A stretch of 6,783 bases of DNA, from the NCBI GenBank assembly GCA_000431015.1, contig HF986055.1, forward strand, positions 31,263 through 38,045, given 5' to 3'. The notes beneath the pieces are model-generated. The model was given only the letters and a program-made list of their open reading frames with translations, did no database searches and was not told the DNA's origin. This DNA comes from Alistipes sp. CAG:514 (lineage in GTDB: Bacteria > Bacteroidota > Bacteroidia > Bacteroidales > UBA932). Below are positions 1 through 6,783 of the stretch, piece after piece. The stretch's first letter is position 1. The number at the start of each line of letters is the position of its first letter. A program made the position numbers and the translations under genes.

Positions 1-1264
1 CCACGGCGCGCGCACCGCCACGGTTGTCGCGCATGTTCAGCATCAGTACACCCGGCTCGACCTCGGCGACCTGCGCCTCCGTGGTGTTGGAACGGGCCGG
101 ATTGTGAATATTCCATGTCTCTCCGTGATCCTTGCTGTACATTATTCCGGCACTCGGCATCCCGTCGCCGCCGATGAACTGGATGGCGAAGACCAATGTG
201 CCGTCACGCATCGTTATGCCGCGCCCGGGTCCCTGCAGCAGGAAACGCCACGAAGGATCCTTGACCTGGCCAGTGACATTGACCGGGTCGCTCCAGGTGC
301 GTCCGTCATCGTCGCTGCGCACCATCATCAGCTGCGGTGTCCGGATGGGTTCCATCCCCGGCCTGGAGTTCGTCCAAACTCGTCCGTTGCCCATTCCGTG
401 CGCCCAGACGGCCACCACCCAGATTGTTCCGGTGTTCTCGTCGACCAGGACAGCCGGATCGCCGACTCCGTTCTGCGCCGCCGGAAGGCCACCTTTGTCA
501 GCGAAGGACATCGCTATACGCATCGGCTCCCAGGTCTGTCCCTTGTCCGTGCTCCGGCTCACGCCGATGTCAATCCTCTCCTGCAGGTCTACGCTGCTGT
601 TCCAACGGACATCATAGACTCCGATCAGGCTCCCCGACTTGGTCGTGACCAGTCCCGGAATGCGGTAAGCCATGGCGTGGTCGTCGCCGGCGTGCCGCAC
701 GCCGTAGCCCATCCTGCGGACAACATCCTCGGCTGTCCGCGCGAAAGGCTTCCGCTCGCCATTCACCACGATTTCCGAGACCCTCGCGCCCAGCCTGGTC
801 AGGACTGTCGCCTCAGGACTCATCCTGACACTTACCCAAAAATAGTTGATGCCTTCCACCATCGGCTGGCCGGAGCGAAGAGTCACCCTGCGGCCGATCT
901 TCAAGGTGTGATCCTGAAGCACTGAATATGATGAAATGGCGGACCGTGTGTTCCAGACGTTATGTGAGGAAATGCACTCGACAGGGCTGAAATGCACTCC
1001 GCCGCGCCGCACGGCATCTGTTCCTGAATAGAACAGGCGCAGCTCGGCGACCGATTTCAGGTCTGTCCCGGCCCCGAACTCGACCGTGACGGATTCCAGC
1101 ACATCCCCCGGCTTCGCATCCGGGACACGGATCTGGAAGAAGACATTGTCTATGCGGTCCAACAGTATGGGAATCTGCGGGCAGCGCACTTCAAGCGAAT
1201 CCGCGGCGCCAAGTGCGGTCGGCAGCGACAACAAGGCCGCCAGGATGGACATGACTATTCTCAT
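1..1264 (-). CDS. nanH: Exo-alpha-sialidase (GH33 neuraminidase), secreted, 3' end cut off by the window edge
   Basis: This enzyme would hydrolyse terminal alpha-linked sialic acids from host glycoproteins and glycolipids, acting in the periplasm or outside the cell. I read 421 codons from the ATG at 1264-1262 to the left edge without a stop. Seen: a signal peptide (residues 1-20), then a beta-rich stretch (about 25-165) that fits the N-terminal domain of BNR-repeat neuraminidases, then the propeller. The propeller starts with YRIPGL, giving Arg201 of the Arg triad. Asp226 lies 25 residues later in SSVDLQE, the usual place of the acid/base Asp. A GDPA motif is at 268-271. Asp-boxes SxDxGxTW are at 238-245, 317-324 and 377-384. 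Glu396 (TTEAQ) precedes Arg412 by 16 residues, matching the nucleophile-assisting Glu and second triad Arg of Clostridium NanI. The third Arg and catalytic Tyr should lie beyond the edge; Bacteroides homologues are about 540 residues, so roughly 120 are missing. It follows the A2M gene by 51 bases and is probably co-transcribed. No damage is seen. The family call is firm; linkage specificity cannot be read. Confidence 0.95.
   Translation of the reverse strand, partial: MRIVMSILAALLSLPTALGAADSLEVRCPQIPILLDRIDNVFFQIRVPDAKPGDVLESVTVEFGAGTDLKSVAELRLFYSGTDAVRRGGVHFSPVECISSHNVWNTRSAISSYSVLQDHTLKIGRRVTLRSGQPMVEGINYFWVSVRMSPEATVLTRLGARVSEIVVNGERKPFARTAEDVVRRMGYGVRHAGDDHAMAYRIPGLVTTKSGSLIGVYDVRWNSSVDLQERIDIGVSRSTDKGQTWEPMRIAMSFADKGGLPAAQNGVGDPAVLVDENTGTIWVVAVWAHGMGNGRVWTNSRPGMEPIRTPQLMMVRSDDDGRTWSDPVNVTGQVKDPSWRFLLQGPGRGITMRDGTLVFAIQFIGGDGMPSAGIMYSKDHGETWNIHNPARSNTTEAQVAEVEPGVLMLNMRDNRGGARAV
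1205..1264 (-). other. Signal peptide of the sialidase
   Basis: Residues 1-20 have one early Arg (R2), a hydrophobic core (IVMSILAALLSLPTA) and a small-residue end, A-L-G-A before A-D-S. This fits signal peptidase I cleavage after Ala20 or Ala21. There is no Cys, so it is not a lipoprotein. A second Met at residue 5 could also start the protein and would still leave most of the core. The upstream Met1 was chosen because it gives the complete n-region. Confidence 0.8.
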
Positions 1265-1315
1265 AACGTCATAAATTTAGATGTTCCGAATGATGGTGAA
1301 AAACTATTGCGGCTG
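1265..1315 (-). other. 51-base gap between the A2M gene and the sialidase gene, no terminator seen
   Basis: This gap lies between the TGA of the upstream gene (1318-1316) and the ATG of the sialidase. Read on the minus strand it has a short T-run (GTTTTTC) but no GC-rich stem before it, so I see no intrinsic terminator. There is no purine-rich ribosome-binding site at the usual distance; a GGAA is about 19 bases before the ATG, which is too far. The bases just before the start are A/T-rich, as is common in Bacteroidota. The gap is compatible with read-through and an operon, but a weak internal promoter cannot be excluded. Confidence 0.5.
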
Positions 1316-4300
1316 TCAATCAGTCGTGGCAAGGCTACCGCCAAACGAGGCGTTCGCCCGATAATGAGGAGCGTAGAGGGACTCGATAGTCACCACAGGA
1401 GCGGAGAACGTTCCTTCCTGCGTGATGTAGAAATCCTCGGCCACCGTGGTCTTCTCCTCCGGATAGACGTCGAACCAGTACTCGGTACGGTCAGACTTGA
1501 CATCCCTGTAGCCCTGAGGGGTGATGGACCAGGCTCCCGCCACAGACAACGGGTTCAGCCTCCAGCCATAGGCTCCGGAAAGCTGATCGACAGGGCGGAA
1601 GGCAGCCTCGCGAGGAGCGGTCAGGCGGATGAAACTGCGGTTCTCCTGGCTCCAGATCCTGTACTCCGCCGTGATCCTGTCGCCAACCTTAAGCTTCATA
1701 CCAGGGAATATCTCCAGACGACCATCCTTGCCGTTCCCGCCGTCCACTTTCTTGTAGAAATGGCGCTCTATCGAGAATCCGTTGCCGGCGGCCACGATCC
1801 TGGAGAACGGAACGGTGTAGGTCTTGGTCAAGGAGACGACCTTGGTCGCGAGAATGTCCGCCGATCCGGAAAGCACGGAGTTGACGGCATCCACGAAGGC
1901 CGGATCCACGTCCCATTTCTGGGTCTCCTTCTGAAGCATGAGCCAGAGCCTTATGCCGTCGGCGATCTGCCTGGCAGTCACGTCTTCGGTCGGAGAGGTC
2001 ACTTCGGCGGAACCGACATATTCACTTGACAGCAAGTCACAAAGCATAGAATGGGCATAGGCCTCGCTCGCAAGAAGCCCGCGGAACGGCATCACGGCGT
2101 TAGGATAGTACCATCCTCCGCTGATATGAGGCACGGCATACTCCAGAAGCGACTGCACGTCAGCGGCAATCGACTGGTTCATCCTGGAAGCGGCGGAGAA
2201 CCGGACTCCCCAAGAAGAAGCCAGAGCAAGTCCGCCATCATTGCCCACCAGATTAGCCAAAGTCTTGATTCTGCGAGCCTTGGCAAGAATCTGCCCGTTC
2301 AGCCCACGACCATCCTTCGCCGAAGGCACAAGATAGTCTTTCACCTCCTTCCTGAAGTCCTTGAAGTTTCTTGAATAATCAGACTTTTCGTTCCTTGTCT
2401 GTGCAGAGACATCAAACGGCACGGAAGAGTACATGGAACGCACATAGGCATATTCCTCCATCGAGAGCCGTCCGCACCAGCGAGGACTGACTCCGCTGCG
2501 CAGGAACTGATTGCTGTCCAACCACTTGACAGAAGAATCGGCATCAATTCCTCCGTAATCAATCCCCGCGTCACGCATCTTGGCGAAACGCTCCAGCACC
2601 ACGGCGGTCACGATCGGAGAGGAACGGAATCCCTCGAACCAGCCGAAGCCACCACCGGCATTCAGGCAAGCCTTGATCCTTTCCACAAGAGCCTCGTCGG
2701 ACATCTTCACCTCAACCTTCGCCCCAAGCGAGGCGGCCACCTTCCTGACGTACAAGGCCTCGGTCAGCGACAGGACATCCTTGCCGGTCGGTTCAACCTT
2801 GGAAGGAAGCGCGTCCAGTACCATCTGGCGGATGTCAACCTCCTTAACCTCAGCGCCTTTGGATGTAGTGCCGGTAAACTCGGACTCCAGACGGCGGACA
2901 AGAGCTTCCCTGTCTGCCCCGGCGGTCAGCACGGCGGAATGAGCCTCCGTCAAAGTCTGCCTTGCCTCGCGGACCGGAAGCGAGACGAACACGCCGTCCG
3001 AGAATGTCTTCGCATTGTCAGCGAAAACGACCTTCAAGCCAAGCTCGTCGTGATCCTTAGGATCCACTTCAAACTCTACCGCCACGGAACCTCCCGCCGG
3101 GACAGTCACACCGCGGGTCCTCGACGCGAACGGCCTTGACCCTTCATAATCCTTCGATGAATATGTCTGCAAAGCCGCCACGCCAGCGACACTCTTGTCG
3201 GAACTATTTGACACCGTGGCTCGCAGCACGTACTTATCGCCCTTGTACAGGTACTTCGGCTCGACGAGAGCGACCTTCACAGGCACCGTCACGACCACCT
3301 CCCTGCGGACACAGGCATTCCGCATCTCCTTGGTGTGGGCCCAGACCTGCACGATGAATGTCGAAAGCCTGTCGGAAGTCCTGAACTTCATGAACATCCT
3401 GCCGTCGGCCCCGGAACGGAGGAACGGCTCGAATGCCAGGGATGAAGAGAAGTCCGAACGTACCGCCACCCCCTGGCTCGTTACCTCCTCTTCTGCCAAC
3501 TCCGCCTTTGACATCATAAGCACCGGAGCCGCCGAACTCTCGACATACCCGCCGTCAGCGGAATCGGCCATCAGCTCCACACGTTCCGAGGCATTGTTTC
3601 TGCCAAGACCGCGGACCTTGGCTTGGCGCGGGGCGTATCCGATCAGCATTTCGTCATACAGCACCTGCCCGCGGACCCCTCCAAGTGATGATGTGACATA
3701 GACCATTTCAGCCCCGAACTCCGACAGCCGCACCGTCGGCCACTCGTTTGGAGAGATCGACTCGGAACTCTTGTCGAACACCGCCGCCACAGCCTCCACG
3801 CCGGGAGCCGATTTCAGGGTCAATGAGTATTCCTTACCAGGCAAAGCCTTGTCGGTGAACGTGCTGAACTCAAGCGGCAACTCAAGGGTACTCCTCTCGC
3901 GCTTGAACTCCTTGTCAAACGAACTGCATGTGCCGTCGCGGAAATACCGCACCATCAGACGCACGGCATCCGGGTAGTCTTCCTTATAATTATAGGTAAG
4001 GAAGGTGACAGACCCGGTCTCCCCTACCTTACCGTCCAGATAGACGATCTTATGCTCAAGCAACTGACGCTTGTCCCCGAACAGTTCCACAACAGCCCAC
4101 ACCGGTCCCTCGCCGGCTCCGAACTGAACCTTGATCTCCTCTCCGGAGCGAAGCCACCCGTCGGCGCAGTCCCCGACAGGTTTGAAGAAATTCCTGACCT
4201 TGGCGTCAAGGGTGACGGCGGTGTCATCCACGCGGAGTATCATCACCTGTTTCTTCGCGCTCACTTTCCTGCCGTCCTCCCTGACAATCCGGGACTCGGC

Positions 4301-6697
4301 CTCAAGGCTGTACAGACCGGCCTTAGGAAGGGCGATCTCCTCCGTCCTGCCGGTGAAAGTATTGCCGGAAACGACCTTCTCCCCGGAAGCATCCGTCAAT
4401 GAATAGCTTACCTCAACAGGTGAGGTCATCTTGTTTCTCATTATGTCCTCGGCCCCGAACAAGACGACAGCCTTGTCTCCCGAAACCATAAACGGAGTTC
4501 CCCGCCCGTCCTTCCGGGAAGGCTCCACCGCACCCGCGGACGCGTTTGTCACATCGGCGACAAGGCTGAAATAATCCAGTACCGGGACATATTTCGAGAA
4601 TTCCTTCGTCTCGCCAGTCGAGTCCACGACCTTGACGGTCAGATTGAGGAAGCCACCGTAATAATCATCGTCCTTCGTGGCGAAACGGACCGTGAACGAA
4701 CCGTCCGCCTCAAGAGTGAGCTGCCCGGAAGCCAATGTCCCGCCCCGTCTGTCCAGGGAATAGGACACCGCCGCCGAAGAGAGCGGATGACCGCTGAAAC
4801 TGAAGACCTTTCCGCTGACCTCAAGCGTGTCGCCGACGATAAAGAGACGGTCGGCGGTATCAAAAGACAGGTCGTAGGTCGGGAGTATGAACTCGTCCAC
4901 GACAATCCATTTGGACACTTCCAAGTCACCGCTCGTGATCCTGACCTGGAAACTACCGTTCCGACCCTCCGCCGGAAGGTCGAACGAGCCGGCCACGGAG
5001 CCATATTCATTGGTCTTCAAGCCCTTGTCACACAAGGTCTTTCCCTCCGGGTTGACAAGTTCGGCCTTCACGCCGGCCCCTGCCCCGAAGGTTTGCAGGC
5101 TTCTGGAAATGTCGCCTCTGTAGAGGATGGCCTTGAATCCGACCGTCTCCCCCGGATTGTAGGCAGACTTGTCCGTGAACACCTCACAGTATGTTCCGGA
5201 AGCATCCTTCTCCACGAATGACGTGGAACCCGCATCCCCGTAGATGTAATGATCCGCGGTCTTGTGAAGGAATCCGTCCTTGTCGCGGTACGAGGCCACC
5301 AGATAGCTGACGGCACCTTTCTTCAGCGCGGACACAATCTCCTCCGGCAAAGGCGTGAATCCATCCTTGCCAAGAGCCACATCCCTGACCACAGCGACGG
5401 TGTTCTCCGATCGGACGAGCTCAAGATCAACCTTTTCCAAAGGCTCACCTGTCAGGTAGTCCGCCACGAAGAAGCGCAGCGCCTCGCTGTCCGCCCGATG
5501 GGCGATGGACAGGGTCTGCCTTGTCCATTCCGCCTTGGCGGCCACCTTCCCGTTCCGTACCTTGAACAGGTACTTTCCGTCGTCGCACACAGGAAGTCTG
5601 ACCTCTACAGTGTCCTGAAGATAGAAACGATTATCCGGATTGATTATTGTCTTGCGGATCAAAGGCCTGGCGCTTTTGGCATCCCTGACGAACTCCACCT
5701 TCACCTTGTCCAGATTGCGGAGCTTAAGGACAACGACACCCTTTTCGAAGGATATGTCGATCTCCTTCTTGTCAAGGACTTGCGAAAGCGATTTGAAGTC
5801 ATCCATCTTTCCGGCGATCTTCTTGTCGATGCCTTTGGAATAGGACAGACGCTCCTTCTCGACCTCCAGACAGTCGGCGTAAAGGGATTTGTAGGATCGC
5901 TCAAGGTCCGCGGAGGACGAAGGGCGTACCTTTGAAAGACTGTCAAACCGATCCTTCAGCAGCACGGCCTTGGCGTACAGCGACACTGCCCTGCCATCAT
6001 ACTTCCGCGCGAAGGAACGCATCGCCTCCGCCTTCTCGGCACGGCCCTCCTCTTTGTACGAATAGCTCCTGCCGACAATCCGACGGAACTCCAGGTAAGC
6101 CGACTTCGGGTAAGAACCGCCGACATATTCCTCAAGGAGCGACATCGCCTTCTCCGAGCGCCTCATTACACCCAGGATCCAGAGGGCATATTCATAGTCG
6201 TCGCCGACAAGCCCCGTCCACAACTCGTCCAGCCCGTCGTCGTAGAACGCCCCGTTCCTGGCGGCCTGAAGCCGCGCCTTGCTGACCAGCACATAGTCAG
6301 TCATCGAGGCCGCGCTTTCCTTGGAGAGCCTGTGGCGGAATGTAACGATGGGCTCGTCATACTCCACGACCTCCTTGTCAAGCCAGACATTGAACTCGTC
6401 ACGCTGCTTCCAGTCGCGCCGGGCCGCCACCGTCATTCTCTGACTTGCGGCGTGGTAGAAATCGTAGTGAAGCCGTCCGGCTTTCGCCTTCGAGATGATG
6501 GTGTCCAGAACGGCAAGCATCTCTTTCGGTCTGTCCGCCTTGACGGCGGCGTCATAGTCTTTCCAAAGGCCCGTCAACGTGAGGCCGTCCTTGGCGGCCT
6601 GCCCCCCATTCCTCTTCACGAAGGCACAGGTTGTTATGGCCACAAGGCAAAGGATCGCCACAAGGACTGATGTCATCAGCATATTGGTTCTCATCAT
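1316..6697 (-). CDS. Large exported alpha-2-macroglobulin family protein without thioester
   Basis: The family consists of large protease-trapping proteins; in bacteria they sit in the periplasm or on the outer membrane. This one has 1793 residues, within the range for Bacteroidales members. Order of parts: export signal (1-25); helical region (about 40-312); macroglobulin-type beta domains from about 315; MG2 (about 503-600, with TDKSAYNPGETVGFKA, the family's TD-x-x-x-Y-x-PGE pattern); an MG3-like domain from ILPTYDLSF (about 604-705); more beta domains to about 1035; bait-like linker (about 1040-1076); A2M domain (about 1078-1165, RSDF...DGRMFMKFRTSDRLSTF, then PKYLYKGD); helical thioester-type domain (about 1285-1615); C-terminal bacterial MG10 domain (about 1626-1787, ending EGTFSAP...ESLYAPHYRA). 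None of its 12 cysteines is followed by xEQ, so covalent capture is ruled out. Start: ATG at 6697 directly before a second ATG, no Shine-Dalgarno, stop TGA at 1318-1316. The reading frame is intact. The family is certain. The role (protease inhibition, or help in envelope integrity as proposed for thioester-less YfaS-type proteins) is inference. Confidence 0.95.
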   Translation of the reverse strand: MMRTNMLMTSVLVAILCLVAITTCAFVKRNGGQAAKDGLTLTGLWKDYDAAVKADRPKEMLAVLDTIISKAKAGRLHYDFYHAASQRMTVAARRDWKQRDEFNVWLDKEVVEYDEPIVTFRHRLSKESAASMTDYVLVSKARLQAARNGAFYDDGLDELWTGLVGDDYEYALWILGVMRRSEKAMSLLEEYVGGSYPKSAYLEFRRIVGRSYSYKEEGRAEKAEAMRSFARKYDGRAVSLYAKAVLLKDRFDSLSKVRPSSSADLERSYKSLYADCLEVEKERLSYSKGIDKKIAGKMDDFKSLSQVLDKKEIDISFEKGVVVLKLRNLDKVKVEFVRDAKSARPLIRKTIINPDNRFYLQDTVEVRLPVCDDGKYLFKVRNGKVAAKAEWTRQTLSIAHRADSEALRFFVADYLTGEPLEKVDLELVRSENTVAVVRDVALGKDGFTPLPEEIVSALKKGAVSYLVASYRDKDGFLHKTADHYIYGDAGSTSFVEKDASGTYCEVFTDKSAYNPGETVGFKAILYRGDISRSLQTFGAGAGVKAELVNPEGKTLCDKGLKTNEYGSVAGSFDLPAEGRNGSFQVRITSGDLEVSKWIVVDEFILPTYDLSFDTADRLFIVGDTLEVSGKVFSFSGHPLSSAAVSYSLDRRGGTLASGQLTLEADGSFTVRFATKDDDYYGGFLNLTVKVVDSTGETKEFSKYVPVLDYFSLVADVTNASAGAVEPSRKDGRGTPFMVSGDKAVVLFGAEDIMRNKMTSPVEVSYSLTDASGEKVVSGNTFTGRTEEIALPKAGLYSLEAESRIVREDGRKVSAKKQVMILRVDDTAVTLDAKVRNFFKPVGDCADGWLRSGEEIKVQFGAGEGPVWAVVELFGDKRQLLEHKIVYLDGKVGETGSVTFLTYNYKEDYPDAVRLMVRYFRDGTCSSFDKEFKRERSTLELPLEFSTFTDKALPGKEYSLTLKSAPGVEAVAAVFDKSSESISPNEWPTVRLSEFGAEMVYVTSSLGGVRGQVLYDEMLIGYAPRQAKVRGLGRNNASERVELMADSADGGYVESSAAPVLMMSKAELAEEEVTSQGVAVRSDFSSSLAFEPFLRSGADGRMFMKFRTSDRLSTFIVQVWAHTKEMRNACVRREVVVTVPVKVALVEPKYLYKGDKYVLRATVSNSSDKSVAGVAALQTYSSKDYEGSRPFASRTRGVTVPAGGSVAVEFEVDPKDHDELGLKVVFADNAKTFSDGVFVSLPVREARQTLTEAHSAVLTAGADREALVRRLESEFTGTTSKGAEVKEVDIRQMVLDALPSKVEPTGKDVLSLTEALYVRKVAASLGAKVEVKMSDEALVERIKACLNAGGGFGWFEGFRSSPIVTAVVLERFAKMRDAGIDYGGIDADSSVKWLDSNQFLRSGVSPRWCGRLSMEEYAYVRSMYSSVPFDVSAQTRNEKSDYSRNFKDFRKEVKDYLVPSAKDGRGLNGQILAKARRIKTLANLVGNDGGLALASSWGVRFSAASRMNQSIAADVQSLLEYAVPHISGGWYYPNAVMPFRGLLASEAYAHSMLCDLLSSEYVGSAEVTSPTEDVTARQIADGIRLWLMLQKETQKWDVDPAFVDAVNSVLSGSADILATKVVSLTKTYTVPFSRIVAAGNGFSIERHFYKKVDGGNGKDGRLEIFPGMKLKVGDRITAEYRIWSQENRSFIRLTAPREAAFRPVDQLSGAYGWRLNPLSVAGAWSITPQGYRDVKSDRTEYWFDVYPEEKTTVAEDFYITQEGTFSAPVVTIESLYAPHYRANASFGGSLATTD
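1853..2845 (-). other. Thioester-type helical domain lacking the thioester
   Basis: Residues about 1285-1615 have the alpha-alpha pattern of the thioester domain: EALYVRKVAASLG, then GGGFGWFEGFRSSP followed by a long helix (TAVVLERFAKMRDAG), and later IRLWLMLQKETQKW. Where thioester proteins have P-x-G-C-x-E-Q, this protein reads P1303-T-G-K-D-V-L-S (bases 2768-2791). This alignment is by eye, but the whole protein has no CxEQ. A charged stretch of about 80 residues (about 1400-1480) separates the two halves. Confidence 0.7.
3470..3580 (-). other. Bait-like linker before the A2M domain
   Basis: Residues about 1040-1076 are a low-complexity Ser/Ala/Glu/Asp-rich stretch (ADSADGGYVESSAAP, then AELAEEEVTSQG). 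They lie directly before the RSDF that opens the A2M domain. In protease-trapping members a flexible stretch is the bait that target proteases cut. Its exact place differs between families, so this could equally be an ordinary linker. Confidence 0.4.
5762..6580 (-). other. Helical N-terminal region of the A2M protein
   Basis: Residues about 40-312 are rich in Lys, Glu, Ala, Leu and aromatic residues and contain few beta-type stretches. They look like a string of amphipathic helices, with a likely coiled coil near 265-310 (Lys/Glu/Ser-rich, with regular Leu and Ile). Large Bacteroidota A2Ms often have such a region before the first beta domain; short A2Ms do not. It may be a repeat-like helical scaffold for binding a partner. 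No catalytic motif is seen. Confidence 0.5.
6623..6697 (-). other. N-terminal export signal of the A2M protein, possible atypical lipobox
   Basis: Residues 1-25 show Arg3, a long hydrophobic core (MLMTSVLVAILCLVAI) and T-T-C-A with Cys24. Bacterial A2Ms are often lipoproteins, and Cys24 sits where a lipidated Cys would. But the -1 residue is Thr, whereas lipoboxes normally have Gly, Ala or Ser there. Signal peptidase I cleavage after Ala25 (T-C-A before F-V-K) or an uncleaved anchor are alternatives. Export is well supported; lipidation is not. Confidence 0.6.
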
Positions 6698-6783
6698 TAA
6701 ATGTTATTACTTATGTATGTTCTAACTTATTGGCAACTATTGCTTAGTAATCATTAAAAAATAACTTGAACAATTTGTATATC
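6698..6783 (-). promoter_or_regulatory. AT-rich leader and probable promoter region of the A2M gene
   Basis: These 86 bases hold only 19 G or C, a sharp change from the GC-rich gene. Read on the minus strand, TATTTTTT (6763-6756) matches five of six fixed positions of the Bacteroides -7 element TAnnTTTG and would leave a leader of about 50 bases. The matching -33 element would fall at or beyond the window edge, so it cannot be tested. There is no Shine-Dalgarno; the bases before the ATG are AACATTTA. No start of a rightward gene is seen here. Confidence 0.35.

Noticed and set aside
104..925. Plus-strand open frame of 273 codons
   Set aside because: It lies antisense to the sialidase, whose catalytic residues and Asp-boxes prove the minus-strand frame. 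Its product is rich in His, Arg, Pro and Asp and has no domain; long antisense frames are expected in GC-rich coding DNA.
1307..2029. Plus-strand open frame of 240 codons, and similar plus-strand frames such as 2051-2374, 4787-5221 and 5249-5935
   Set aside because: All are antisense to the A2M gene, whose frame is supported by a full domain order over 1793 residues. The products have no recognisable motif.
3610..3654. DEMLIGYAPRQ (A2M residues 1015-1025) resembling the DEVVVxGYG motif of TonB-dependent receptor plugs
   Set aside because: The likeness is limited to a few residues, no beta-barrel or TonB box follows, and the stretch sits inside a macroglobulin array.
1316..6697. Eight Asp-(Ser/Thr)-(Ala/Ile/Leu/Val/Met/Thr) sites in the A2M protein that fit the Bacteroides O-glycosylation motif (for example Asp65, Asp362, Asp623, Asp1045)
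   Set aside because: The count is close to what the amino acid composition alone would give over 1793 residues, so it is not evidence of glycosylation by itself.
6733..6743. Small inverted repeat GCAA-CTA-TTGC in the leader
   Set aside because: A 4-base stem with a 3-base loop is within chance for AT-rich DNA and has no T-run directly after it.
6756..6775. Imperfect AT-rich inverted repeat followed by a T-run, read on the minus strand, as a terminator of a gene to the right
   Set aside because: The stem is short, has a mismatch and no GC pairs to hold it, and the loop would be only two bases. It cannot be told from plain AT-rich leader.

Overview
The window looks like a piece of a Bacteroidales-type genome (phylum Bacteroidota) with GC-rich coding DNA (I estimate mid to high fifties % GC by eye). 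Three things suggest this. The two protein families are a Bacteroides-type secreted sialidase with an N-terminal accessory domain and a very large, lipoprotein-like alpha-2-macroglobulin (A2M). Neither start codon has a Shine-Dalgarno sequence. The 86-base leader of the large gene is extremely AT-rich (19 G/C of 86) next to GC-rich genes. A higher-GC genus such as Alistipes would fit, but that is a guess.

Layout: both genes are on the minus strand and are transcribed from right to left. From right to left there is (a) an AT-rich leader, 6698-6783, probably holding the promoter; (b) one very large gene, 1316-6697, coding for a 1793-residue exported A2M-family protein; (c) a 51-base gap without a visible terminator; and (d) the first 421 codons of a GH33 exo-alpha-sialidase, 1-1264, which runs off the left edge. 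The large plus-strand reading frames that lie antisense to both genes are shadows.

The A2M-like protein keeps the family's order: helical N-terminal part, macroglobulin beta domains including MG2, bait-like linker, A2M domain, helical thioester-type domain and C-terminal bacterial MG10 domain. It has no CxEQ thioester motif at all, so it cannot trap proteases by covalent thioester capture. The sialidase shows the Arg of the RIP motif, the catalytic Asp, the Glu of the Tyr/Glu nucleophile pair, the second Arg of the triad and three Asp-boxes. Its third Arg and the Tyr must lie outside the window.

Working together (inference): the close same-strand spacing suggests one transcript that couples a periplasmic or cell-surface protease-inhibitor-like protein to release of sialic acid from host glycans. 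This would suit a gut or mucosal bacterium feeding on mucin in a protease-rich place. I see no mobile element, RNA gene, CRISPR array or convincing repeat.
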